A stretch of 64,000 nt of DNA, taken from assembly GCA_963782465.1 (NCBI GenBank), contig CAWAJR010000006.1:124001-188000 (forward strand), given 5' to 3'. The notes below the pieces were generated by a model, which made no database searches, was not told where the DNA came from, and saw nothing but the letters and a program-made list of their open reading frames with translations. The stretch comes from JAODBJ01 sp963782465. Its GTDB lineage: Bacteria; Actinomycetota; Acidimicrobiia; IMCC26256; PALSA-610. Within the stretch, counting starts at the first letter, position 1. Each line of letters begins with the position of its first letter. The position numbers were made by a program, and so were the translations under genes. Positions 7,977-15,795 of this stretch are shown here, piece after piece.

Positions 7977-9016
7977 TTCAGGCTCTCGAGGTACGCGACG
8001 ATCGCGCGTGTCTGCGCGCCCGACAGATCGATCTTGGGCATGAGCACTCCCCGCTTGATGGACGGTGCATCGGTGATCCAGCGCGCGAGGTTGGCGCGGT
8101 TGTTGTCGACGATCCCCGCGCCGAGATAGGGCCGTTCACCGATATCGGTGAGGTCGGGGCCGACCTTGCCTTGCGCTTGCGTTCCCTCGATGGAGTGGCA
8201 GCCCGCGCACGACTGCGCGTTGAAGGCAACCTGGCCCGCGGCCGCGAGTTCCGACGCCGGTTCGAGCGCCGGTTGCGCATGCTGGGCCATCCAGCGGTCG
8301 AAGTCGCCCGGCGTCTGCACGATGACGACGAAGTCCATGTGCGCGTGCTGGAGGCCGCAGAACTCCGCGCACAAACCGAGGTACGTGCCCGGCGTCTGCG
8401 CGCTCATGCGCAACAGGTTGTCCTGGCCCGGGATCATGTCGACCTTCCCCGCCAGTTGCGGCACCCAGAAGCTGTGGACCACGTTGTCGGAGGTGAGGTG
8501 GAACTCGATCGGCCGGCCGGCCGGGAGCCGGATCACGTTCGCGGTGCTGAAGTGGATCGACGGGTAGTCGACCGCCCACCACCACTGCTTGCCCACGACG
8601 TTGATCCGCAGCGCGTTCGGTTCCGGCTTGCGGAGCGCGTCGGTTGTACGCACCGTCACGACGGCAAGGACGAACAGGATCACGAGCGGTACGACGACGC
8701 CGCCGATCAGGATCATCCGGTCGTCGAACCGGCGCCCCTCCCGGCTGTCGGGGCCGATCCCGTTCGCGTGTTCCTCGGCTCGCGCCGCGCGGCGCCCCCG
8801 GTGGATGGCGTAGACGATGAACGAACCGACGACGAGGTAGACACCCGCGGCGAGCGCGAACATCAACCACCACACGCCGGCGATGTGGCGGGCCTCGGTC
8901 CCCTTCGGGTCGAGCATCGACGGCGAGCGCGACGTGCCACAGCCGGCCGCGGTCAATGCGAGCGCGAGCACGACCATCGCGAAAGTGACGCCGCGGCGGT
9001 GGGTCGAGTTGCTCAC
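7973..9016 (-). CDS. ctaC: Cytochrome c oxidase subunit II with fused cytochrome c domain (caa3 type)
   Basis: 347 residues. A lipoprotein-type leader (ALALTAAGC), two membrane helices, and a cupredoxin domain whose CuA site is complete: an upstream His in DNVVHSFWVPQL, then CAEFCGLQHAHM (C-x3-C-x3-H-x2-M, about 215-226). A C-terminal monoheme cytochrome c follows with CAGCH (about 270) and a Met in RGVLMPKIDL. Electrons enter at the fused heme and pass through CuA to heme a. The GTG start overlaps the qcrA stop. Confidence 0.93.
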   Translation of the reverse strand: MSNSTHRRGVTFAMVVLALALTAAGCGTSRSPSMLDPKGTEARHIAGVWWLMFALAAGVYLVVGSFIVYAIHRGRRAARAEEHANGIGPDSREGRRFDDRMILIGGVVVPLVILFVLAVVTVRTTDALRKPEPNALRINVVGKQWWWAVDYPSIHFSTANVIRLPAGRPIEFHLTSDNVVHSFWVPQLAGKVDMIPGQDNLLRMSAQTPGTYLGLCAEFCGLQHAHMDFVVIVQTPGDFDRWMAQHAQPALEPASELAAAGQVAFNAQSCAGCHSIEGTQAQGKVGPDLTDIGERPYLGAGIVDNNRANLARWITDAPSIKRGVLMPKIDLSGAQTRAIVAYLESLK

Positions 9017-9873
9017 ATCATGTTCCAGGTGCCGGGGCCGATCGGGCCGGAGAAGTCGCCGCGGGCGCGAAGGACTCCGTCGGAATCGATCATGAGCGGG
9101 AGCTGCGGGAGCGCGTGCGTCGCCGGCCCCGACGTGGGGTGCGCGCCGTCGAGCACCGCGAACGTCGATTGGTGGCACGGGCAGAGCAGCGTGTGCGTCT
9201 CCGCTTCGTAGAGACCGACCGGGCAGCCGGCATGGGTGCACACCTTCGAGAAGGCGATGAGCCCTTCGGGCGCCCAGAACGCGCTCCCGCGCGTGCCGTG
9301 GAGCAAGGTCGGGTCGACCCGCATCAGCACCGCCTGCCCGTCGGCGGAACCGGGAGAACCTTCGGGGAACACGGTCAGCAGGCCGTCCTTCGGAACCTCC
9401 GACGCTCGCACCGGGACGCTGTCGCTCGTCACGACCCGCAGGCCGCTCCGCCACGGCGTGTGCTTCAACGCGTTCCCCGGTCGCGGCCCGAACGATCGCA
9501 CCGGGAACGCGAGCGCGACCGTGATCGCGCCAAGCGCGCTCGCCAGCGCGCCGAGGATGAACGGCCGGCGCTCGATCACGCCGCCCCGTTCGAAGTCTTC
9601 CGCGAACTCCTCCTGTTCCACTGGTGCGCTGGCGAGCGACGGGCGCGGCTCGTCGCGGTCGCCGGTCGGGAGGAGATGGTGGGCCCACAGCACGAAGCCG
9701 GTCCCGAGCAAGCCGAACGATGCTGCGAGCAAGACGCCCTCGGCCTGCGGTTGGCCGCCCTGCCAGTAGACGGCGGCAAGGGCGAGCGCGCACGCGGCGC
9801 TCAAGAGGAAGCACCAGCTGATGGTGCGCGCGTCGCGGCGGGTGCGGTCGGTGTTCTCCATGCCGCCGTTCAC
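9013..9873 (-). CDS. qcrA: Rieske iron-sulfur subunit of the menaquinol:cytochrome c reductase
   Basis: About 286 residues. Three N-terminal membrane helices (ISWCFLLSAACALALAAVYW, LAASFGLLGTGFVLWAHHLL and the one after RRPFILGALASALG), as in other actinobacterial QcrA. The Rieske domain carries CTHAGC and CPCHQS (about 213-240), the two Cys/His pairs that bind the [2Fe-2S] cluster. The GTG at 9873 overlaps the qcrC stop as GTGA. ATG 9861 is the alternative start and would remove four residues. Confidence 0.9.
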   Translation of the reverse strand: MNGGMENTDRTRRDARTISWCFLLSAACALALAAVYWQGGQPQAEGVLLAASFGLLGTGFVLWAHHLLPTGDRDEPRPSLASAPVEQEEFAEDFERGGVIERRPFILGALASALGAITVALAFPVRSFGPRPGNALKHTPWRSGLRVVTSDSVPVRASEVPKDGLLTVFPEGSPGSADGQAVLMRVDPTLLHGTRGSAFWAPEGLIAFSKVCTHAGCPVGLYEAETHTLLCPCHQSTFAVLDGAHPTSGPATHALPQLPLMIDSDGVLRARGDFSGPIGPGTWNMM

Positions 9874-10712
9874 GTTCGGGTTCCGATCATGCGCGCGATG
9901 ACGAGCAGCGCACCGAGCCCGATGACGATCCCGACTGCGCCTTCGGCGAGCGGCCCGGCATGACCGAGCGGGATGCCGCCTCGGTCGTTGGGGTGATCGA
10001 GCGCACGAACATACGCGACGACGTCGTTCACCTGCGCGTCGTTCAGCGCGGCGTTGCCGAACGCGGGCATCGGGTCGGGACCGATGCGGATCGCCTCCGC
10101 GATCTGCGTGGGGGTGGCTTTGTGGAGCGAGGGCGCTTCGCGGGCGACGAGCGCGCCGCCCGTCCCCGCCCACGCATGGCAGGCCGCACAGTTCAACCGG
10201 TACAGCTGACCGCCGGCGGCGACATTCGCGTCCGAGAGCGAAACCTGCGGTATCGGCGGGCCGCCACCGGTGAGGGCGGCGACGTATTGCACCAGCGCCG
10301 CTTCCTCCGCCGGCGGGTACTTCGGTTTCTGGCGCGGGATCCGCAGCCCCTTGTGACCGAGGGGTAAGGGCATCCGACCGGTCGAGACCCAGTAGTCGAC
10401 GGACGCGGCGCCGACGCCGATGAGCGACGGGCCGGCCGCGGTTCCCCGTCCGTCCGCTCCGTGGCACACCGCGCAGTCGGCGAGGTACACGGTCTGGATC
10501 GCACGCGTCGACGCGCTCGGCGTCGTCGAGGTCGAGGCGGTTGCACCGCTCGCGCGCGCCGGGCGCGCCAGCGCGAAGAAGACCGCGGCGACCAGGCTCG
10601 CCGCGACGGCGCACATCCCAGTCGTGAACAGCGCTCGGCGCGACGCGCGGGCCGGCCCGCGCCGCAACCTGCGGCGAGCCGACCGCGACACGCCGATTGC
10701 CGAAAGTTCCAT
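9870..10712 (-). CDS. qcrC: Diheme cytochrome c subunit of the menaquinol:cytochrome c reductase
   Basis: 280 residues. An N-terminal signal or anchor helix (LFTTGMCAVAASLVAAVFFA), two cytochrome c folds with CAVCH (about 78) and CAACH (about 173), Met ligands in TGRMPLP and DPMPAFG, and a C-terminal membrane helix. This is the tethered diheme c1 subunit typical of actinobacterial supercomplexes that lack soluble cytochrome c. ATG 10712 is chosen for GGAGG at 10716-10720. It is the first gene of the eight-gene operon, with a promoter-like pair just upstream. Confidence 0.9.
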   Translation of the reverse strand: MELSAIGVSRSARRRLRRGPARASRRALFTTGMCAVAASLVAAVFFALARPARASGATASTSTTPSASTRAIQTVYLADCAVCHGADGRGTAAGPSLIGVGAASVDYWVSTGRMPLPLGHKGLRIPRQKPKYPPAEEAALVQYVAALTGGGPPIPQVSLSDANVAAGGQLYRLNCAACHAWAGTGGALVAREAPSLHKATPTQIAEAIRIGPDPMPAFGNAALNDAQVNDVVAYVRALDHPNDRGGIPLGHAGPLAEGAVGIVIGLGALLVIARMIGTRT

Positions 10713-10744
10713 CCGGCCTCCGTGTCGCTTTGACCCCCGGCACA

Positions 10745-10772
10745 ACCGTAACCAGCGTGGCGGCGTGTTCAA
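10745..10772 (-). promoter_or_regulatory. Candidate promoter of the qcrC-qcrB operon
   Basis: On the minus strand, TTGAAC (10767-10772) and TACGGT (10745-10750) are spaced by 16 bases, which predicts a start near 10738 and a leader of about 26 bases to qcrC. The perfect dodecamer palindrome CGCGAATTCGCG (10783-10794) lies just upstream of the -35. The match is moderate. Confidence 0.35.
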
Positions 10773-10875
10773 ACGTCGCGAACGCGAATTCGCGGGGACA
10801 TTGCTCGCGGACCGCACGACCCTCAGGCCGGTGTTCGGGTCGGGTGGCCGCGGACTTCCTGCCCCGCCACCAGTA

Positions 10876-10895
10876 CCTACCTACGGGTAGGTAGG
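10876..10895 (+). promoter_or_regulatory. Palindromic operator over the desaturase ribosome-binding site
   Basis: CCTACCTAC (10876-10884) and GTAGGTAGG (10887-10895) form a perfect 9-bp inverted repeat with a 2-base centre, ending 8 bases before the ATG. The size and shape fit a TetR-family operator. A bound repressor would block early transcription, and a hairpin in RNA would hide the GTAGGG ribosome site. The regulator is unknown; the TetR gene at 12464-13051 is a candidate. Confidence 0.5.
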
Positions 10896-10903
10896 GTAGG
10901 GGC

Positions 10904-11818
10904 ATGATGCAGATGACCACGCTCGACCTGGTCGACGCGCTCGCGCCCACCGTCACCCGGTTGTACGAGCGCCACCTGGCGGCCACCAAGACCTGGATGC
11001 CCCACGACCTCGTCCCGTGGGAACGGGCATCCGCGTCCGCACCTCGCTCCGGTTGGGTCGAGTCGGACTCGCCGCTGCCGGTCGGCGTGCGCAGCGCGCT
11101 CGTCGTCAACCTGCTGACCGAGGACAACCTCCCCTACTACTTCGAGACGATCAACCGGATGTTCGCCCACGACATCTGGCGCGAGTGGGCCCGGCGCTGG
11201 GTGGCCGAGGAGATGCGCCACGCGATCGTCATCCGCGACTACATCACCGTGACGCACGCCGTCGACCTCGACGCGCTCGAAGCGGCTCGCATGCACCAGG
11301 TGAGCAACGGCCAGGTCCCTCAACCCGAGTCAGCCGTCGACACGCTCGCGTACGTCGCGTTGCAAGAACTCGCGACGCGCATTTCACACCGGAACACCGG
11401 CAACCTGCTCGACGACGAAGACGGCTACAAGGTGATGGCACGCGTCGCCGCCGACGAGAACCTGCACTACCTCTTCTACCGAGACCTCGTCACCGCCGCG
11501 CTCGACATCGACCCGTCCGGGTCGATGCTCGCGATCGAACGGCAGGTGCGCGCGTTCGAGATGCCGGGCACCGGGATCCCGAACTTCAACGTGCTCGCAT
11601 CGCAGATCGCCGACATCGGTATCTACGACTTCACGTTGCACCACGACCAGGTGCTCGTCCCCGTCGTGTTACGGCACTGGGACATCGAGTCGATCGGGGG
11701 CCTCAGCGCCGAAGCCGAGCTCGCACGCGACCGGGTCGTGGCTCACATCGCGCGGGTGGGACGGATCTCCGAACGCATCGCGTCTCGAAAAACCTCTCGC
11801 GCGGCCACCGGTCGGTAA
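10904..11818 (+). CDS. Acyl-ACP desaturase (soluble diiron, FA_desaturase_2)
   Basis: 304 residues. The diiron ligands are recognisable as E-E-x-x-H (EEMRH, about 105-109) and D-E-N-L-H (about 184-188), with additional Glu residues in the helix after TEDNLPYY and in ALQELATR. The family introduces a cis double bond into acyl chains on acyl carrier protein, using O2 and reduced ferredoxin; actinobacterial DesA1/DesA2 are the closest type. Three nearby ATG codons (10904, 10907, 10913) are possible starts. The gene is monocistronic, and the palindrome over its ribosome site suggests repression. Confidence 0.85.
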   Translation: MMQMTTLDLVDALAPTVTRLYERHLAATKTWMPHDLVPWERASASAPRSGWVESDSPLPVGVRSALVVNLLTEDNLPYYFETINRMFAHDIWREWARRWVAEEMRHAIVIRDYITVTHAVDLDALEAARMHQVSNGQVPQPESAVDTLAYVALQELATRISHRNTGNLLDDEDGYKVMARVAADENLHYLFYRDLVTAALDIDPSGSMLAIERQVRAFEMPGTGIPNFNVLASQIADIGIYDFTLHHDQVLVPVVLRHWDIESIGGLSAEAELARDRVVAHIARVGRISERIASRKTSRAATGR

Positions 11819-11885
11819 TAATCACCCGCGCAGTTCGTACGCCACGGCCAGGCACGTCCGTGCCGGCAGCACCGGGGAGAACGCA

Positions 11886-12413
11886 ATGCGAGAACACAGG
11901 CGGGTTGGTCTCATGATCGTCGCGGCGGTGTTGACCGCGCTCGCGGCGGCTTGTGGCGGGAGCGGCTCTTCGAAGGCGTCCGGTTCCGGCACCACCACGA
12001 CCACCGCGGCAGGTTCCAGCTCCGCGAGCGGCAGTGGCACGACCACGACGCAGAAGATCAGCGGCGACAGCAACAGCAACTTCTGCCGGTACGCCCGCGA
12101 CGTCGAGAAGTCGTTCACTCCCGACGTCGGCGCCGACCCGTCCTCGATCCGGTCGCTCATGGAGCAGGCGGGGAAGGCGATGCAGCAGGCGGTGAAGATC
12201 GCGCCGGCGGAGATCAAGCCCGATTTCCAGACGTTCGTCGACGCGTTCACGCCGTACCTGCAGGCGCTCAAAGACGCGAACTACGACTACACGAAGATCG
12301 ACCCGACCAAGCTGCAGAGCATCACCGCACCCGACGTGACGGCCGCTTCGCAACACATCTCGGCGTACATGACGCAGGTCTGCCACATCACCGACACCAC
12401 CCCGTCGACCTGA
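11886..12413 (+). CDS. Small secreted lipoprotein, function unknown
   Basis: 175 residues. A signal peptide ends in a lipobox (ALAAAC), followed by a 35-residue Ser/Thr/Gly linker and a mainly helical domain with two Cys (NFCRYARDVEKSF and TQVCHITDT) that could form a disulfide. Similar lipoproteins with this pattern are common in Acidimicrobiia-like genomes, but I know no function. GGGGAGAA stands 4 bases before the ATG. It converges on the TetR gene. Confidence 0.7.
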   Translation: MREHRRVGLMIVAAVLTALAAACGGSGSSKASGSGTTTTTAAGSSSASGSGTTTTQKISGDSNSNFCRYARDVEKSFTPDVGADPSSIRSLMEQAGKAMQQAVKIAPAEIKPDFQTFVDAFTPYLQALKDANYDYTKIDPTKLQSITAPDVTAASQHISAYMTQVCHITDTTPST

Positions 12414-12420
12414 CCGACCG

Positions 12421-12470
12421 GTTTTGATGAAGTCGGAGCGCGCTCCAGGGCTGTTTCGCTACATCAAAAC
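12421..12470. terminator. Bidirectional terminator between lipoprotein and TetR genes
   Basis: GTTTTGATG (12421-12429) and CATCAAAAC (12462-12470) are perfect inverted arms, and the interior holds the palindrome GGAGCGCGCTCC (12435-12446). The arms give a T-run on one strand and an A-run on the other, as expected between convergent genes. The right arm includes the stop codon of the TetR gene. Confidence 0.5.
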
Positions 12471-13051
12471 GAGCGACGTTCGCCCGGTCGCAGACCGTCG
12501 AGGATGATCCGCACGTAACGCTCGCGCAGTGCCGGCTCGAGATCGCCGACCACGGCGGTCGCGTGCGCGACACCCGCGAAGAGCATCGAGATGTCGGCCG
12601 GGCCGATGTCGTTGCGGATCGTGCCGAGCGCCTGTGCGCGGGTGACCAGTTCGGTGACGGCATCCATCAAGGCCTCGCGGGCGGGCAGGTCGGCGACCGC
12701 CAGTTCGCTCGCCATCTGTTCGGCGAACGCGCGGTGGCGACCGTGGAACTCCGCGAGCGCGATGAAGAACGCTTCGAACGCGCCGGCCTCGTCGGGCGAC
12801 GCCAACGCGGCCTGTGCCCGTACGAGCAGCGATTCGTAGAGGCGCGCGAACACGGCTTCGAGCAGCGCCTGCTTGGTCGGGAAATGCCGGCACACCGTGC
12901 CCACCCCGACGCCGGCGCGCCGGGCGACATCGTCGAGTTGCGCCTTCAGGCCGGCGGCGGCGAATGCCGCTTCGGCCGCGTTGAGCACCTTCTCCCGGTT
13001 CCGCACCGCGTCGGCGCGGCGCGGCCGATCGTCGACAAACGGAACCATCAT
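12464..13051 (-). CDS. TetR-family transcriptional repressor
   Basis: 195 residues. The N-terminal helix-turn-helix reads KVLNAAEAAFAAAGLKAQLD then VARRAGVGVGTVCRHFPTKQ (about 20-60), the TetR signature. The C-terminal all-helical ligand domain resembles the SbtR-like type. It is divergent from the iron importer operon, with a 72-base spacer that holds the iron box, so both could share control. It may instead act on the desaturase 1.6 kb away. ATG 13051 or 13048 can start. Confidence 0.8.
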   Translation of the reverse strand: MMVPFVDDRPRRADAVRNREKVLNAAEAAFAAAGLKAQLDDVARRAGVGVGTVCRHFPTKQALLEAVFARLYESLLVRAQAALASPDEAGAFEAFFIALAEFHGRHRAFAEQMASELAVADLPAREALMDAVTELVTRAQALGTIRNDIGPADISMLFAGVAHATAVVGDLEPALRERYVRIILDGLRPGERRSF

Positions 13052-13072
13052 TCCGACTGTACGCGGTCCCGG

Positions 13073-13108
13073 TTGTCGCTCGTCGAGCAGAAGGTTAGGC
13101 TGCCCTAA
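13073..13108 (+). promoter_or_regulatory. Promoter with IdeR/DtxR iron box for the iron importer
   Basis: TTGTCG (13073-13078) and TAGGCT (13096-13101) are spaced by 17 bases. The 19-base window GAAGGTTAGGCTGCCCTAA (13090-13108) matches the known IdeR/DtxR consensus at 15 of 19 positions, including both GGTTAGGCT and CCTAA halves. The box covers the -10, so iron-loaded repressor should shut the operon off. Confidence 0.7.
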
Positions 13109-13123
13109 GTCGAAGGGGGAAGC

Positions 13124-14182
13124 GTGAAGACAACCCGGGCCGTCCCCGCGCTCGTCGTGATCGCGCTCGCCGCGCTGGCGGGTTGCGGATCGTCGGCGTC
13201 GCGCGCCTCGCACCCCGCGGCCACGTCGGTCGGTGGCGCGCCGGTGCTCGACGGCAACATCACGCTCTACAGCGGCCAGCACGAGCAGACCGTCGACATG
13301 CTGGTGAAGGCGTTCGAGCAGGAGGCCGGCGTGAAGGTCAGCGTCCGCTCGGCCGACGAGGGAACCCTCGCCAACCAGATGCTCCAGGAAGGCTCCGACA
13401 CCCCTGCCGACGTGTTCTTCGCCGAGAACCCTCCCGCCCTGAACGTGCTCGACGAGCACCACCTGCTCGCGAAGACCCTGCCGTCGACGCTGGCCAAGGT
13501 CGACACCGCGTACAGCCCGACATCGGGTGACTGGGTCGGCGTGTCGGCGCGCGCGGTGGCGCTCGGCTACAACACCGGCCAGGTCCGCGAGGCCGACCTC
13601 CCGACATCGGTCCTCGACCTCGCGAAACCCGAATGGAAGGGCAAGGTCGGGTTGGCGCCCGCCGAAACCGACTTCCAACCGGTGATCACCGCGATCATCA
13701 AACAGCGCGGGCTCGACGCGGCGACGACGTGGCTCAAGGGCCTGAAGGACAACGCCAAGCTCTACGACGACAACGAAGCGGTCGTCGCGGCGATCAACCG
13801 CGGCAAGGTCGAGACCGGGCTCCTCGACCACTACTACTGGTACCGCCTGCGCGACGAGGTGGGCACCGGTTCGATCCACTCGGCGCTGCACTACTTCGCG
13901 CCCGGCGACCCCGGTTCGCTGGTCACGGTCTCGGGGGCGGGGCAGACCGCATCGAGCAACCATCCCGGTACCGCGCAGGCGTTCCTCGCGTTCCTGGTCG
14001 GGCCCACCGCGCAGAAGATCATCGCGACCAGCGAGAGTTACGAGTACCCGCTCGGATCGGGCGTGCAGACGGCGAAGCCGCTGCGCCCGTTCTCCGACTT
14101 CGGCCCTTCGCCGTTGACGATCGCCGAGTTCGGTGACGGCCGGCAGGCACTCGACCTGTTGCAGCAGGTCGGCCTGTTGTAG
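13124..14182 (+). CDS. Iron(III) ABC transporter substrate-binding lipoprotein
   Basis: 352 residues. Signal peptide with lipobox LAGC (Cys21), then a periplasmic-binding fold of the FbpA/FutA/AfuA class starting NITLYSGQHEQTVDMLVKAF. Tyrosines in LDHYYWYRLR (about 226-235) are placed where this class coordinates Fe(III). It delivers iron to the permease encoded next. GTG 13124 is preceded by AAGGGGGAAG. The stop TAG shares its last base with the permease start, so all three importer genes are translationally coupled under the iron box. Confidence 0.85.
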   Translation: MKTTRAVPALVVIALAALAGCGSSASRASHPAATSVGGAPVLDGNITLYSGQHEQTVDMLVKAFEQEAGVKVSVRSADEGTLANQMLQEGSDTPADVFFAENPPALNVLDEHHLLAKTLPSTLAKVDTAYSPTSGDWVGVSARAVALGYNTGQVREADLPTSVLDLAKPEWKGKVGLAPAETDFQPVITAIIKQRGLDAATTWLKGLKDNAKLYDDNEAVVAAINRGKVETGLLDHYYWYRLRDEVGTGSIHSALHYFAPGDPGSLVTVSGAGQTASSNHPGTAQAFLAFLVGPTAQKIIATSESYEYPLGSGVQTAKPLRPFSDFGPSPLTIAEFGDGRQALDLLQQVGLL

Positions 14183-15795
14183 TGGGCACCGGCTCCGGCG
14201 CCGCCGCCGGCGTCACGGGCGACGGCGGGTCACCCGTCGCGCCGCTCGCTCGCGCGCCACGCAGGCGGAGAGCGCCGTGGTGGCTGGCCATCGCCGCGCT
14301 CGTCGTCGGTGTCGCGCTCGTCATCCCGCTCGCGGGAGTGATCTACCAGGCCGCGAACGCGGGCTGGTCGAACACGCACCGGGTGCTTTCGGGGCCGCTG
14401 TTGCCCACCCTCATCATGCACACGGTGCTGCTCACGCTGATCGTGTCGAGCGCGTGCGGCATCCTCGGCCTCGGTACGGCATGGCTCGTCGAGTGCACCA
14501 ACCTCCCGTTCCGTCGTATCTTCGGCGTCGTCCTGCTGCTCCCCCTCGCGGTTCCCGAGTTCGTCGCCGGGTACGCGTGGGTGTCGATCGCGCCGTCGAT
14601 CGAGGGGCTCTGGGGCGCATCGTTCGTGATGACGCTCTCGCTGTTCCCCCTCGTCTACCTGCCGGTGGCAGCGACGCTGCGCCGCGCCGACCCCGCGATC
14701 GACGAAGTCGCGCGCAGTATGGGTACCGGCCCGGTCGCGCGTTTCTTTCGCATCACCGTGCCGTCGGTGGTGCGACCGCTCGTCGGCGGGATGCTGCTCA
14801 TCGGCTTGTACCTCCTCGCGGAATACGGCGCGTTCGCGATCCTGCGGTACCGGACGTTCGCGACCGCGATCTACAACGAGTACTCCATCGGGTTCGACAG
14901 CCAGACCGCGTCGGTGCTGACGCTCGTGCTGTGCCTGATCGGCGTGTTCTTCCTCGTCGGCGAATCGCGCGTCGGGCGCTCGTCGAACCCGGGTCGGGAG
15001 TCGGGACGCGCACCGGCGCGCACACGCCTGGGTTTCGCCGCGGTGCCCGCCTTCCTCTCGGTCGTCACGCTCGCGGCGCTGGCGATCGGCGTGCCGGTCG
15101 GGTCGATCACGTACTGGATGTTGCGAGGTAGTTCGACGACGTTGCCGTCGGCGTCGATCGTCGGGATCACGATGCGGTCGCTCGGGCTCGGTGCCGTCGC
15201 CGCGCTCATCGCGACCGCGCTCGCGTTACCCGTCGCGATCATGTCGGTGCGGCACGGGAGCCGGTTCTCGGCCACGGTGGAGCGCACCGCCTACCTCGAC
15301 CGCGCCCTGCCGGGCATCGCGATCGGGTTGACGCTGGTCACCATCACGGTGCACCACTTCCGGCCGCTCTACCAGACCTCGATGCTGCTCGAACTGGCGT
15401 ACGTGATCCTGTTCTTCCCGCTCGCGCTCGTTGCGGTGCGCGCCGCGGTGGCGCGGGTGCCGCCCGGTCTCGAAGACGCGGCACGCTCGCTCGGCACGTC
15501 ACCGTTCGTGGTCGTGTGGCGGATCACGGTGCCGCTCGTCCTCCCGGGCCTGGCGGCCGCGGCCACGCTCGTCTGGTTGTCGGCCACGACCGAATTGACC
15601 GCGACGTTGCTGCTCCGACCGACCGGGCTGAAGACGCTCGCCACCCAGTTCTGGGTGTACACGACCGGGCTGGCATACGGCGCCGCCGCCCCGTACGCGG
15701 CCATCATGATCGGGATGTCGGTCCTGCCCGTCCTGCTCCTCACCCGGATGGCCCGCTCTTCGGCGAGCGCGGTGGCCGGCGCCCGCGACCGGTGA
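14182..15795 (+). CDS. Iron(III) ABC transporter permease (fused two-domain)
   Basis: 537 residues with about twelve membrane segments and two BPD_transp_1 halves, each with an EAA-type loop: EVARSMGTGPVARFFRITVP (about 181-200) and EDAARSLGTSPFVVVWRITV (about 431-450). These contact the ATPase. The duplicated architecture is typical of FbpB/FutB. The start GTG overlaps the binding-protein stop; the stop overlaps the ATPase start (GTGA). Confidence 0.88.
   Translation: MGTGSGAAAGVTGDGGSPVAPLARAPRRRRAPWWLAIAALVVGVALVIPLAGVIYQAANAGWSNTHRVLSGPLLPTLIMHTVLLTLIVSSACGILGLGTAWLVECTNLPFRRIFGVVLLLPLAVPEFVAGYAWVSIAPSIEGLWGASFVMTLSLFPLVYLPVAATLRRADPAIDEVARSMGTGPVARFFRITVPSVVRPLVGGMLLIGLYLLAEYGAFAILRYRTFATAIYNEYSIGFDSQTASVLTLVLCLIGVFFLVGESRVGRSSNPGRESGRAPARTRLGFAAVPAFLSVVTLAALAIGVPVGSITYWMLRGSSTTLPSASIVGITMRSLGLGAVAALIATALALPVAIMSVRHGSRFSATVERTAYLDRALPGIAIGLTLVTITVHHFRPLYQTSMLLELAYVILFFPLALVAVRAAVARVPPGLEDAARSLGTSPFVVVWRITVPLVLPGLAAAATLVWLSATTELTATLLLRPTGLKTLATQFWVYTTGLAYGAAAPYAAIMIGMSVLPVLLLTRMARSSASAVAGARDR

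Noticed and set aside
5928..8129. A 733-codon open frame on the plus strand opposite ctaD/ctaE
   Set aside because: Its product is Arg/Glu/His/Asp-rich without folds. It is a shadow of the strong G/C third-position bias of the oxidase genes on the other strand.
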